Shown: piece by piece, positions 27,772-36,451 of the stretch
Numbering within the stretch: position 1 is the first letter of the stretch
Layout of the letters: each line of letters begins with the position of its first letter
Assembly: GCA_021808545.1 (NCBI GenBank)
Contig: JAKBBM010000011.1
Span: forward strand, 1-47,784
Source of the DNA: Pseudomonadota bacterium
Lineage (GTDB): Bacteria > Pseudomonadota > Alphaproteobacteria > Acetobacterales > Acetobacteraceae
Direction of reading: 5' to 3'
Length of the DNA: 47,784 nucleotides
Notes under the pieces: model-generated
Seen by the model: only the letters and a program-made list of their open reading frames with translations
What the model was told of the DNA's origin: nothing
Databases searched by the model: none
Translations under genes and position numbers: made by a program

Positions 27772-30700
27772 GGCTGGGACTGTCCGGCGCGCTGACGCGC
27801 TATTTCATTCGCTCCAAACTCACCCCGCTCTTTCTGCTCGCGGCCATGCTGGCGGGCGGCATTGCGCTCAAGACCATCCCGCGCGAGGAGGACCCGCAGA
27901 TTCACGTGCCCATGGTGGACGTGATCGTGAACACCAATGGCCTGAAGGCCTCCGATGCGGTGGAGCTGGTGACCAAGCCGCTGGAGGTGGTGCTGCGCGC
28001 CATTCCGGGGGTGAAGCATATTTACAGCACCACGGTGGATAATCACGTTACCGTCACCGCGCGGTTTGTGGTTGGCACCAATGAGGACAAGGCGGTGCTG
28101 CTGGTCAACGACAAAATCCGCGCCAATATGGACCGTATTCCCATTGGCATTCCCAAACCGCTGGTGGTGGGGCGCGGGATTAACGATGTCGCGATCGTGA
28201 CGCTGACGCTGAGCCCCAAACTGGATGCGGCCCAGCATTGGAGCGAGGCGGCGCTGACCGATCTGGCCCAGAAGCTGCAGGGTGAGCTGATCAAGGTGCC
28301 TAATGTCGGCCTCACCTATATTGCGGGTGAGGACCCGGAGGAAATCCGCATCGAGCCCGAGCCCGAGAAGCTGATGCTGTATGGCGTTACGCTGCAGCAG
28401 CTGGTGGGGCGGCTGCGCGAGGCTAATGATGTGTTTTCCACCGACCCGATCCGCGAGGATGGCAAGATGTACGGTATCGAGGTCGGGCACACGCTGCGCG
28501 GCATTCCCGATATCGGGCTGTTGCTTGTTACCACGCGCGATAACCGCCCGGTTTATGTGCGCGATGTGGCAAAAGTGGTGTTCAGGCCGGCCCCGGTTGA
28601 GCACCGGGTATGGGCCTTTACGCGCGAGGGGGTGAAGTGGACGCAAGCGCCCGCCGTCACACTCGCCATCGCCAAGGTGCATGGCGCCAATGCCGTGAAT
28701 GTCGCGCGCGATGTGCTGGCGCAGCTGAAAATTCTGCGCGGCCAGCTCATCCCCGGCGATATTAACGTGCAGGTGACGCGCGATTACGGACAGACGGCCT
28801 CGCAAAAAGCCAATGAGCTGTTGTTCCATCTGAGCCTCGCCACACTCTCCATCGTGCTGCTGATCGGCTTCGCCATCGGCTGGCGCGAGGCGGGGGTGAC
28901 GCTGTTCGTGATCCCCACGACCATCCTGCTTACCCTCTTCGCCGCCGAGATGATGGGCTACACGATCAACCGTGTCTCGCTCTTCGCGCTTATCTTCGCC
29001 ATCGGCATTTTGGTGGATGACGCGATCGTGGTGGTGGAGAACATCACCCGTCATTGGGCGATGCGCGATGGCCGCCCGCGCCTGACCGCCGCCATCGAGG
29101 CCGTGGCCGAGGTCGGCAATCCCACCATCATCGCGACTCTCACCGTGGTCGTGGCCCTGCTGCCGATGATGTTCGTCAGCGGGCTGATGGGCCCTTACAT
29201 GGCGCCGATTCCAGCCGTCGCCTCCGCCGCCATGGCATTCTCCTTCTTTGTCGCCATGATCATCGCCCCCTGGCTGATGATGAAATTCGGCGGCAACGGG
29301 GCGGGCGTGCATAGCGAACATGCCGATAGCCGGCTGGCGCGGCTGTATATGCGCATCGCCATACCGGTGATCAGAACCCGCAAACGCGCGCTATGGTTTT
29401 TGCTGCTGGTGGGAATGGCGACCATTGCCGCCTGCTCGCTATTTTATTTCGATCTCGTTAAAGTAAAGCTATTGCCGTTCGACAATAAATCCGAACTGGA
29501 TGTGGTGCTGAACCTGCCGCCCGGCGCCACACTTGAGGATACCGAACGCAAGCTCGACCAGATTGCCAGCATTGCCGGGCGCATGCACGCGGTGCGCTCG
29601 ATGCAGGAATATGCTGGCACCGCCGCGCCGTTCGATTTTAACGGGCTGGTACGGCATTATTACGCGCGTAAATCGCCCAATCTGGGTGAGCTGCATATTG
29701 TGCTCGTCGGCAAGGATGAGCGTTCCCGCCAGAGCCACACCATTGCGATGGCTTTGCGCCGCACGCTGGATAAAGGCGTGACGCTGCCGCCGGGTGGCGT
29801 GCTGAAGGTGGTGGAAGTGCCGCCCGGCCCGCCGGTCATCGCCTCGCTGCTTGCCGAAATTTACGGGCCGAACCAGAAAATCCGGCTCGCGGAGGCCGAG
29901 AAGGTCAAGAAAATCTTCAAATCCATTCCCTTCATCGTGGATGTGGATGATAGTTATGGCCGCCCGCCACCGCGCCTGTGCCTGACCGTGAACCAGGATG
30001 AGCTGGAATATTTCGGTGTGCGCCAGGCGGATGTGAACGCCACCATCCGTGACCTGTTTGATGGGGTGGGCATTGGCTATTCCTATCGCGGGCCGGGCCA
30101 TCCGCCGCTGGAGATTGTGGTTGGCCTGCCCAAATCCGGCATGACCTGGAATCAGGACATCGCTTCCACCCCGGTGCCGGCCAATGCCTTGCCAGGCGCG
30201 CGCGGGGTGGTGGAGCTGGGCCAGCTTGTCAGCGCGCAGAAGGTGGAAGGCTCGCGCGCGATTTACCGGCGCGATGGCCATTTTGCCGACATGGTCACGG
30301 GCGAAATGGCGGGCCGCTTTGGGGCGCCGATTTACGGCATGCTGGCCGTGGATAAGGCGATTGAGAAGGCCGATTGGGGCAATCTGCCCAAGCCGCAAAT
30401 CCGCTTTTTCAGCCAACCCAAGGACGAGGCCAAGCCCTCGCTGCTATGGGACGGGGAATGGGAGATCACCTATGTCACCTTCCGCGACATGGGCATTGCC
30501 TTTGGGGTGGCCATTATCGGCATTTACATTCTGGTTGTGGGGCTGTTTGGCAGCTTCAAACTGCCGCTGGTGGTGCTGACGCCAATTCCGCTGACGCTGA
30601 TCGGCATTATGCTCGGCCATTGGCTGCTGGGGGCCGATTTCACCGCCACCTCGATGATCGGCTTCATCGCGCTGGCGGGCATTATCGTGCGCAATTCCAT

Positions 30701-30968
30701 CCTTTTGGTGGATTTCATCCGCTGCCGGCAATCGCCGCACCGGCCGCTGCGCGAGGTGCTGCTGGAAGCGGGCGCGATCCGTGCCAAACCGATTCTGCTG
30801 ACCGCGCTGGCCGCCATGATCGGGGCCGCCACCATCCTGCCGGACCCGATCTTCCAGGGGCTGGCGGTCTCGCTGCTGTTTGGTCTTGCCTCATCCACGC
30901 TGCTGACGCTGCTCGTTATCCCGGCGATTTATGTGGTGCTGCGCGATGACGGCAAGCGTTTCGATTGA
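27768..30968 (+). CDS. RND efflux pump (AcrB/HAE-like permease)
   Basis: Proton-driven inner-membrane pump of 1066 residues with the 12-span, two-loop RND layout. The N-terminus has TIPREEDPQIHVPMVDV, a common mark of the HAE-like group. The proton-relay aspartates are Asp417 and Asp418 in ILVDDAIVVVENI, and the second half ends with IALAGIIVRNSILLVDFI. It is translationally coupled to the adaptor. The substrate is unknown; the sulfide-responsive setting hints at a thiol- or sulfur-related toxic compound, which is inference. The gene is intact and not frame-shifted. Confidence 0.92.
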   Translation: MRLGLSGALTRYFIRSKLTPLFLLAAMLAGGIALKTIPREEDPQIHVPMVDVIVNTNGLKASDAVELVTKPLEVVLRAIPGVKHIYSTTVDNHVTVTARFVVGTNEDKAVLLVNDKIRANMDRIPIGIPKPLVVGRGINDVAIVTLTLSPKLDAAQHWSEAALTDLAQKLQGELIKVPNVGLTYIAGEDPEEIRIEPEPEKLMLYGVTLQQLVGRLREANDVFSTDPIREDGKMYGIEVGHTLRGIPDIGLLLVTTRDNRPVYVRDVAKVVFRPAPVEHRVWAFTREGVKWTQAPAVTLAIAKVHGANAVNVARDVLAQLKILRGQLIPGDINVQVTRDYGQTASQKANELLFHLSLATLSIVLLIGFAIGWREAGVTLFVIPTTILLTLFAAEMMGYTINRVSLFALIFAIGILVDDAIVVVENITRHWAMRDGRPRLTAAIEAVAEVGNPTIIATLTVVVALLPMMFVSGLMGPYMAPIPAVASAAMAFSFFVAMIIAPWLMMKFGGNGAGVHSEHADSRLARLYMRIAIPVIRTRKRALWFLLLVGMATIAACSLFYFDLVKVKLLPFDNKSELDVVLNLPPGATLEDTERKLDQIASIAGRMHAVRSMQEYAGTAAPFDFNGLVRHYYARKSPNLGELHIVLVGKDERSRQSHTIAMALRRTLDKGVTLPPGGVLKVVEVPPGPPVIASLLAEIYGPNQKIRLAEAEKVKKIFKSIPFIVDVDDSYGRPPPRLCLTVNQDELEYFGVRQADVNATIRDLFDGVGIGYSYRGPGHPPLEIVVGLPKSGMTWNQDIASTPVPANALPGARGVVELGQLVSAQKVEGSRAIYRRDGHFADMVTGEMAGRFGAPIYGMLAVDKAIEKADWGNLPKPQIRFFSQPKDEAKPSLLWDGEWEITYVTFRDMGIAFGVAIIGIYILVVGLFGSFKLPLVVLTPIPLTLIGIMLGHWLLGADFTATSMIGFIALAGIIVRNSILLVDFIRCRQSPHRPLREVLLEAGAIRAKPILLTALAAMIGAATILPDPIFQGLAVSLLFGLASSTLLTLLVIPAIYVVLRDDGKRFD

Positions 30969-30994
30969 TCCTGAATAACCAAAGGAGAGAGCGA

Positions 30995-31354
30995 ATGATT
31001 CAAGATTGGCAGAAGCTGATCGAGGCCATGGATGGCGGCGTGGGGGCTTTGCGCGCGGGGGCGCCAGAGGTGATGAAGAGCTTCTCCGCCATGGCCCGGG
31101 GCGCCCATGGCGGCACGGCGCTGGATGCGCAAACCAAGGAGCTGATCGCGTTGGCGATTGCCGTGGCCACGCGCTGCGCGCCCTGTATTGCCTATCATGC
31201 CGAGGCTGCCGCCCGCGCGGGGGCAAGCCGCGCGGCGGTGCTGGAGGCCATGAGCATGGCGATTTACATGGGGGCCGGCCCCGCGGTGATGTATGCGGCG
31301 CAGGGGCTGGAGGCGTTCGACCAGCTTGCCGAAAAGCAAGCCTGCTCAGCCTGA
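30995..31354 (+). CDS. AhpD-like carboxymuconolactone decarboxylase family protein
   Basis: Small alpha-helical protein (119 aa) with the AhpD-type redox motif: Cys61 and Cys64 (RCAPCIAYH), His68 and Glu49. AhpD-like proteins reduce peroxides or feed electrons to peroxiredoxins; many CMD-family members remain uncharacterised. The start ATG 30995 has a strong aaaggagag ribosome site 6 bases upstream. It is the last gene of the bigR operon, 26 bases after the pump. Its final 9 bases overlap the tail of the convergent DUF2147 gene. A role in thiol or persulfide redox balance is suggested by position only. Confidence 0.85.
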   Translation: MIQDWQKLIEAMDGGVGALRAGAPEVMKSFSAMARGAHGGTALDAQTKELIALAIAVATRCAPCIAYHAEAAARAGASRAAVLEAMSMAIYMGAGPAVMYAAQGLEAFDQLAEKQACSA

Positions 31355-31801
31355 AGTCTGGCCGGGCATTTGGCAATCCGTCAGGCGCGGGCCGGCATAG
31401 GGCTGCCAAATCTGCGTCTGCCCGAACAAGGGCAGGCCGATATAGCCATGCAGATGCAGCCTGTTCAGACTGTCTAGCCGCAAGGTGGCATCATAGATGC
31501 TGCCGTCGCGCGGGTCGGTGACGGTGCCGCGCCAGGCGGCCTGGCCCGGGCTAGGCGGTGAGGCGCGGATAATGATTTCGCCACATTGCGGCTGGCCTTG
31601 CCAGTTGCGCGGCATGGGGGCGCCTGCTTGGGGGAGCGTCATGCCGACAATGCGGCCGCAAACCTGCCCGCCGCACGGGGCAAGGGCGATAACGGTTTGG
31701 CCATCGGCGGTGAGCCAGCGGCCAGTGGGCGGGGTAAAGCCAGCGGCACTGGTTAGCGCCAAGGCGCTGAACCAGGCGGCAAAAAGCCAAAGGCGAAGCA
31801 A
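31346..31801 (-). CDS. DUF2147 secreted protein
   Basis: Periplasmic protein of unknown function. The family mark is clear: GRWLTADGQTVIALAPCGGQVCGRIVG, with the conserved CG-x4-CG cysteine pair, and a C-terminal GYIGLPLFGQTQIWQ. The chosen start is TTG 31801: it gives a clean signal peptide (MLRLWLFAAWFSALALTSAAG) and has gggaga 6 bases upstream. A longer frame from another TTG at 31921 would bury the signal peptide and is unlikely. With this start it has 151 residues, usual for the family. It lies downstream of the response regulator, separated by a hairpin. Confidence 0.78.
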   Translation of the reverse strand: MLRLWLFAAWFSALALTSAAGFTPPTGRWLTADGQTVIALAPCGGQVCGRIVGMTLPQAGAPMPRNWQGQPQCGEIIIRASPPSPGQAAWRGTVTDPRDGSIYDATLRLDSLNRLHLHGYIGLPLFGQTQIWQPYAGPRLTDCQMPGQTSG

Positions 31802-31861
31802 GAAAGTCTCCCAGACGGTGCCGATTCTTGTGCTATCCGTCCACTCCGGACTAACAGTAAA

Positions 31862-31888
31862 GCCCCGCGTCGCAAACGCCGCGGGGGC
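31862..31888 (-). terminator. Probable terminator after the response-regulator gene
   Basis: GCCCCGCG (31862-31869) pairs with CGCGGGGGC (31880-31888) with one bulged G and a 10-base loop. On the minus strand it lies about 50 bases after the response-regulator stop and is followed by tttactgtt. The T-tract is weak, so partial read-through into the DUF2147 gene is possible. Confidence 0.4.
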
Positions 31889-31937
31889 GGGATGAAACGG
31901 TTTTTTTCGAACTGTTGCCAAAAAGCCGCATCAATAG

Positions 31938-32870
31938 TCAGCCGCCTTCCAGCGCGCGGATGGCAAGCGCCACCGCGGCGGTGCGGGTTTCCACCCCGAG
32001 CTTGGGGTAGATTTGTTCCAGATGCTTGTCGATGGTGCGGTAGCTGACTTCCAAAATCTGTGCGATGTCGCGGTTGGATTTGCCGCGCGCAAGCCAGAGC
32101 AGCACTTCGGTTTCGCGCCGGGTGAGTTTGACCCGCGCTTGCAGGCGGCGAATCGCGTCGTCTTGGTCCTGTTCGGTCACGCGCAGCAAATATTCATCCT
32201 GGCCAAGTTCGCCGATCAGCGCGAATTCCACCCGCTGGCCCGCCTCGGCGGGGCTGCCAGGTATTGGGATGAGCAGCGTGTTGCCGCCAGCCCCTGGCGG
32301 CCCGGCCCGGCGGGTTTGCAGCCAATCCTGTAGTTCAGCTGGCAATGGCGCGCCGGGGGCAAGGCTGCCCAGCAGCCGCCCGGCTTGGTGTGTGCACCAG
32401 CGCAGCCGCCCGTGCGAATCCACGGCCAGAAGATAACGCCCGGCCGCGTCCATGGCCTGCTGGGCGCTGCGGGTGAGCTGGGCATTGGCCAGATGCACGC
32501 GGATGCGCGCGACCAGCTCGCCCGGCTCCACCGGCTTGGTTACATAATCCACCCCGCCGGCCTGTAGCCCGCTCACCACGCTTTGCGTATCGGTCAGCCC
32601 AGTCATGAAAATGACCGGCACCAGGGCAAGGCTTGGATTCTGGCGGATGCGGCGGCAGGTTTCGAACCCGTCCAAGCCGGGCATCAGCGCGTCCAGCAGA
32701 ATGACATCAGGCGTGATTTGCTGCAGCAGGGTGAGCGCCATATCGCCCTGCAGCGCCACCAGAACATTAAAGCCGGCGGGCTCCAGCGTGTCGATCAGCA
32801 GGCGCAGGGCGGTGGGCTCGTCATCCACCACGAGGATGGTGGCGCGCGGGGTTGGCTCAGCGCGGGTCAT
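31938..32870 (-). CDS. LuxR/NarL-type response regulator (partner of the permease-fused kinase)
   Basis: DNA-binding response regulator of 310 residues. The receiver domain occupies about 10-125 with Asp16, Asp17, phospho-acceptor Asp60 and Lys112. A PAS-like middle segment (about 145-235) and a LuxR-type helix-turn-helix (247-305, LTRRETEVLLWLARGKSNRDIA) follow. The ATG lies inside the 3' end of the kinase gene (14-base overlap), so the two are translationally coupled and almost certainly a pair. Probable targets are the divergent fmdAB and the amidase/permease genes; this is inferred from position. Confidence 0.9.
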   Translation of the reverse strand: MTRAEPTPRATILVVDDEPTALRLLIDTLEPAGFNVLVALQGDMALTLLQQITPDVILLDALMPGLDGFETCRRIRQNPSLALVPVIFMTGLTDTQSVVSGLQAGGVDYVTKPVEPGELVARIRVHLANAQLTRSAQQAMDAAGRYLLAVDSHGRLRWCTHQAGRLLGSLAPGAPLPAELQDWLQTRRAGPPGAGGNTLLIPIPGSPAEAGQRVEFALIGELGQDEYLLRVTEQDQDDAIRRLQARVKLTRRETEVLLWLARGKSNRDIAQILEVSYRTIDKHLEQIYPKLGVETRTAAVALAIRALEGG

Positions 32871-35800
32871 GTTCGATCTCCTCCAGCGCGCGCAGAAATT
32901 CGGGCAGGCGCACCTCCTCCGCCAGCTTGTTCAGCTGGCTGGTGAGTGGGCGGGCCGCAGGCTCATCCGCCGCAATCCGGGCCAGACATGCCGTGAGCCC
33001 GCTGATAAAGCCGATTCCGGCCAGGTCGCGCAACTGCGCCAGATGCGGGCGCAGCGCGCGGCGGGCGGCGGCGGGCTCATCCGCGCACGGCGGCGCGGGT
33101 GGAGCGGCGAGATCCCCCCATTCCCACTCCAGCCGCAGCAATTGGCCGATGGTTGTGAACAAACGCGCAATATCCACCGGCTTGGCCAAGGCGGCATCGT
33201 AGGGCGCATCGGCCGTTGGGCGAAGCTGCGGCGCATGCGCGGAGAGGATGATGATGGGGATCTGCCCCCGCCGTCCGGCGCGCAAGCGGCGGGCCAGGTC
33301 CAGCCCATCCAGCTCGGTCCCGCCCTCGTGCGGCATGGACAAATCCAGCAGAAACAAATCCGCCTCATGTTCCGCGGCCAGGCGCAGGCAGCTCGGGCCA
33401 TCAGGTGCTGTGAGCAGGGTAAAGCCGGCCGGGGTCAGCGCATCGCGCAGCAGGGCGCGGTGCAGGGCGTTATCCTCGGCCGCGATGATGGTGCGCCGCC
33501 GCCCCGCATAGCCGGTGATGCGGCTGGGCGGAGGGGGGGCCGCGCGCGGTTGCGATGCCGCCGGCAGGCGCAGCTGCACCTTGAACCGGCTGCCCACGCC
33601 CAGCGTGCTTTCAACTGAAATATGCCCGCCCAAAATCTCCACCAGCAATTTGGTGATGGTCAGGCCAAGGCCAATGCCCTGTACGGGGCCGCCATGATCC
33701 TGAGCCACGCGCTCGAACGGCTCAAAAATGCGGGTGAGATTGCCGGGGGCGATGCCAGGGCCGGTATCGCTGACCTCGAATTCCATGACCTCGCCGGGGG
33801 CGCGCAAGGTCAGGGCGATGCCGCCTTTTTCGGTGAATTTAAGCGCGTTGGAGAGCAGGTTGATGAGGATCTGGCGCAGGCGGATTTCGTCAGTGAATAC
33901 GCGGCCGGGCAGGCGGGCGGGATAATCAAACCGGAAGTCCAGCCCCTTGGCCGCAGCCTGCAGGCGGAACATGTCGGCGATCTGGTTGAGAAAATCCATC
34001 AGCCGAATTTCGCGCCGGTCGATCTCGATACGACCGGCCTCGATCTTGGAAATGTCCATCAGCCCCTCGATCAGCCCGTGCAGATGCTCGCCGCTGCGGC
34101 GGATGATGTGCAGGGCCGCGCGCCGGTGGGGTGGGATTGACTCGTCATTTTCCAAAAGCTGGGCATAGCCCAGCACGGCATTCAACGGCGTGCGCAGCTC
34201 GTGGCTGACGCCGACGACAAAGCGGGTTTTGGCGAGGTTGGCGGCTTCGGCCACTTCACGCGCGCGGGCGAGCTTGGCGTCGGTGCGGCGGTGGGCGTCG
34301 ATCTCGGTGAGCAGGAGCTGGGTCTGGCGGCGGCTTTCCTCCTCGGCCGCGAGGCTTGATTCGCGCGCGAGCACTTGCAGCCAGGCGAATACGCCCGCGA
34401 CCAGGAGCAGGCAGATGAAGGCGCGCACCAGGGTGGTGGCCAGCGGGTCAGCCGCCGCATGGGGCAGACTGCCCGCCTGCCAGTAAAGGGCGAGGAAAAT
34501 CATCCCCAAAGTGAGCCCGGTGAGGCTGAATACGCCAAGGAAGCGCAGCAGTACTGGGTCCAGTTTCTGGCGTAAGGAGGCCGGTAGAAGCTGGTGCATC
34601 AGCGCTGAGAGTTGCGCGCTGTAGCGGGCATGGGGCTTGCAAGCATCGCGGCAGCGGGAATCGAGCGTGCAGCAGAGCGAGCAGATGGGCGCGGCATAGG
34701 CCGGGCAATAGGCGATATCTTCCGGCTCGAACGCATTGCCGCAAACGCCGCAGGCGCGCGGGCCGGCACTCTGCCAAGAACGGCGCGGCTTGCGGGCAAA
34801 ATAATAGCGCCCGCGCGTCATCCAGGCGATGAAGGGCACCAGCAGGCAGGCGGCGGCCAGCGCCAGAAAAGGTGCAAAGGCATGGGCATGGGAGCCAAGC
34901 GGCCCGGCCAGGGCGGCGGTGCCGATGAGCGTTGCCCCGGCCATGGCGCCGGTGCCGACGGGGTTGATATCATACAGATGGGCGCGCTTGAACTCGATGG
35001 CGCGGGGCCCAAGCCGCAGACCCTTGACCAGCACGAGATCGGCGAAAATGGACCCGACCCAGGCGCAGGCCAGCACGGAATAGAAGGTCAGCAGCGGCTC
35101 GATGGCGTGGTAGATGCCAAGCTCCATGAGCAGCAGCGCGAAGGCGGCGTTGAAGATGAGCCAGACCACCCGGCCCGGATGGCGGTGGGTGAGGCGGGAG
35201 AAGAAATTGGACCAGGCGATGGACCCGGCATAGGCGTTGGTGACGTTTATTTTGGTCTGCGCCAGGGCAATGAGCAGGGCCGCCGCCGCCAATGCACCCC
35301 CTGGCGGCAGGAATTGCCCGTAAACAAGCCGGTACATGACCATGGGTTTGCCCGCCATGTCCGCCGGCAGGCCCGCTTGCAGGGCGAGCACGGCCAGGGC
35401 CGAGCCCGCCGCCATTTTCAGCATGCCGGGCACGATCCAGCCCGGCCCAGCCAGAATGAGGGCGGCCCACCAGCGCAGTTTGCGCCGTGGCGGCGGGGGT
35501 GGGAGGAAGCGCAGATAATCCACCTGCTCGCCAATTTGCGCGAGCAGCGAGACGATGACCGAGGCGCACGCGCCAAAAGCCAGCAGCGAAAACCCGGTCT
35601 GCCCGGTGCTGCCCGCAAAATGCCGCCAACCCGCCAGCAGGGCCGGGTGCGTGAACAGAAACAAGATGGGCAGGAAATTGAGCAGCAGCCAGGCCGGCTG
35701 GGTCCAGCCCTGAAAGCGGCTGATGAAGGTGATGCCGTAAGCGACCAGCGGGATAACGCCCGCCACGCTGACCATATAGCCGAGCCAGAGCGGGATGCTG

Positions 35801-36234
35801 AAGACGAGTTGCAGCATGAAGGCGAAGATCGAGGCTTCGATAGCGAAGAAGATGAAGGTGAAGGAGGCGTAGATCAGCGAGGTGATGGTGGAGCCGATAT
35901 AGCCAAAGCCGGCGGCGCGGGTGAGCAGGTCAATATCCACGCCCGCGCGCGCCGCCACATAGGCGATGGGCCCGGCGGTGAGCGCGATGAGCAGCCCCAC
36001 GGCGAAAATCGCGGCCAGCGCGTTGAGCGTGCCATATTGCAAGGTGATGGCGCCGCCGATCGCCTCCAGCGCCAGAAAGGAGGTGGCGCCAAAGGCGGTG
36101 TTGGCGATGGTGCCGTTGGAGAATTTGCGCGCCGCGCGCGCGGTGAAGCGCAGGGCGTAATCTTCCATCGTCTCGTCGGCGACGAACTGGTTGTAGGACC
36201 GGCGGACCGATGAAATACGCTGTGGCAGTGCCAT
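32857..36234 (-). CDS. NCS1 permease-fused hybrid sensor histidine kinase
   Basis: An 1125-residue fusion. Residues 1-480 form a complete purine/cytosine-permease-like (NCS1) transporter with about 12 spans, closely matching the stand-alone permease at 39214-40893; shared stretches include [20 protein letters not shown] (329-347 region) and AQIGEQVDYLRF. Residues 495-532 hold eight cysteines (495, 498, 510, 518, 521, 522, 528, 532). Two more helices (about 562-590, 600-622) and a coiled coil lead to the kinase: His678 (VSHELRTPLN), N-box near 792-796, DTGPG (823-827), GIGLGL (853-858). The receiver has Asp964, Glu920, Asp921 and Lys1018. A helical tail (1040-1125) follows. Likely a transport-like sensor of a short amide; the ligand is inferred. 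Confidence 0.92.
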   Translation of the reverse strand: MALPQRISSVRRSYNQFVADETMEDYALRFTARAARKFSNGTIANTAFGATSFLALEAIGGAITLQYGTLNALAAIFAVGLLIALTAGPIAYVAARAGVDIDLLTRAAGFGYIGSTITSLIYASFTFIFFAIEASIFAFMLQLVFSIPLWLGYMVSVAGVIPLVAYGITFISRFQGWTQPAWLLLNFLPILFLFTHPALLAGWRHFAGSTGQTGFSLLAFGACASVIVSLLAQIGEQVDYLRFLPPPPPRRKLRWWAALILAGPGWIVPGMLKMAAGSALAVLALQAGLPADMAGKPMVMYRLVYGQFLPPGGALAAAALLIALAQTKINVTNAYAGSIAWSNFFSRLTHRHPGRVVWLIFNAAFALLLMELGIYHAIEPLLTFYSVLACAWVGSIFADLVLVKGLRLGPRAIEFKRAHLYDINPVGTGAMAGATLIGTAALAGPLGSHAHAFAPFLALAAACLLVPFIAWMTRGRYYFARKPRRSWQSAGPRACGVCGNAFEPEDIAYCPAYAAPICSLCCTLDSRCRDACKPHARYSAQLSALMHQLLPASLRQKLDPVLLRFLGVFSLTGLTLGMIFLALYWQAGSLPHAAADPLATTLVRAFICLLLVAGVFAWLQVLARESSLAAEEESRRQTQLLLTEIDAHRRTDAKLARAREVAEAANLAKTRFVVGVSHELRTPLNAVLGYAQLLENDESIPPHRRAALHIIRRSGEHLHGLIEGLMDISKIEAGRIEIDRREIRLMDFLNQIADMFRLQAAAKGLDFRFDYPARLPGRVFTDEIRLRQILINLLSNALKFTEKGGIALTLRAPGEVMEFEVSDTGPGIAPGNLTRIFEPFERVAQDHGGPVQGIGLGLTITKLLVEILGGHISVESTLGVGSRFKVQLRLPAASQPRAAPPPPSRITGYAGRRRTIIAAEDNALHRALLRDALTPAGFTLLTAPDGPSCLRLAAEHEADLFLLDLSMPHEGGTELDGLDLARRLRAGRRGQIPIIILSAHAPQLRPTADAPYDAALAKPVDIARLFTTIGQLLRLEWEWGDLAAPPAPPCADEPAAARRALRPHLAQLRDLAGIGFISGLTACLARIAADEPAARPLTSQLNKLAEEVRLPEFLRALEEIEHDPR

Positions 36235-36335
36235 TTTACCTCTTCGCTCAAAATTCGTTCCGAGGCGCTGTTCCCTGATGGTGGCCGGGTGAGACGGTCC
36301 CTTATGTGGCTCAGTCCCAGATTAGCCGGAAAAAC

Positions 36336-36351
36336 GCGTAAGGAAATACGC
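36336..36351. promoter_or_regulatory. Candidate operator in the kinase-fmdA divergent region
   Basis: A perfect inverted repeat, GCGTA (36336-36340) and TACGC (36347-36351), has a 6-base spacer AGGAAA. It sits in the 217-base gap between the sensor-kinase gene (leftward) and fmdA (rightward), about 100 bases before the fmdA start. A degraded neighbour, CCGTATTCCGTTCGG (36358-36372), lies 6 bases further on. Dyads of this size suit a LuxR/NarL-type dimer such as the regulator encoded at 31938-32870. No experimental support. Confidence 0.4.
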
Positions 36352-36451
36352 AACCCCCCGTATTCCGTTCGGCGGGCCGATTTTCGAGGCTGGTTAAGGC
36401 GCGCAACCGCGCCCGTTTATCAACGCCTGCAGTCCGAATGGAGACAAGCCC

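Noticed and set aside
33000-33125. Hpt phosphotransfer domain at the C-terminal end of the permease-fused kinase
   Set aside because: Residues 1040-1125 are helical but lack the typical Hpt histidine motif; a similar tail occurs in other hybrid kinases, so no Hpt is claimed.
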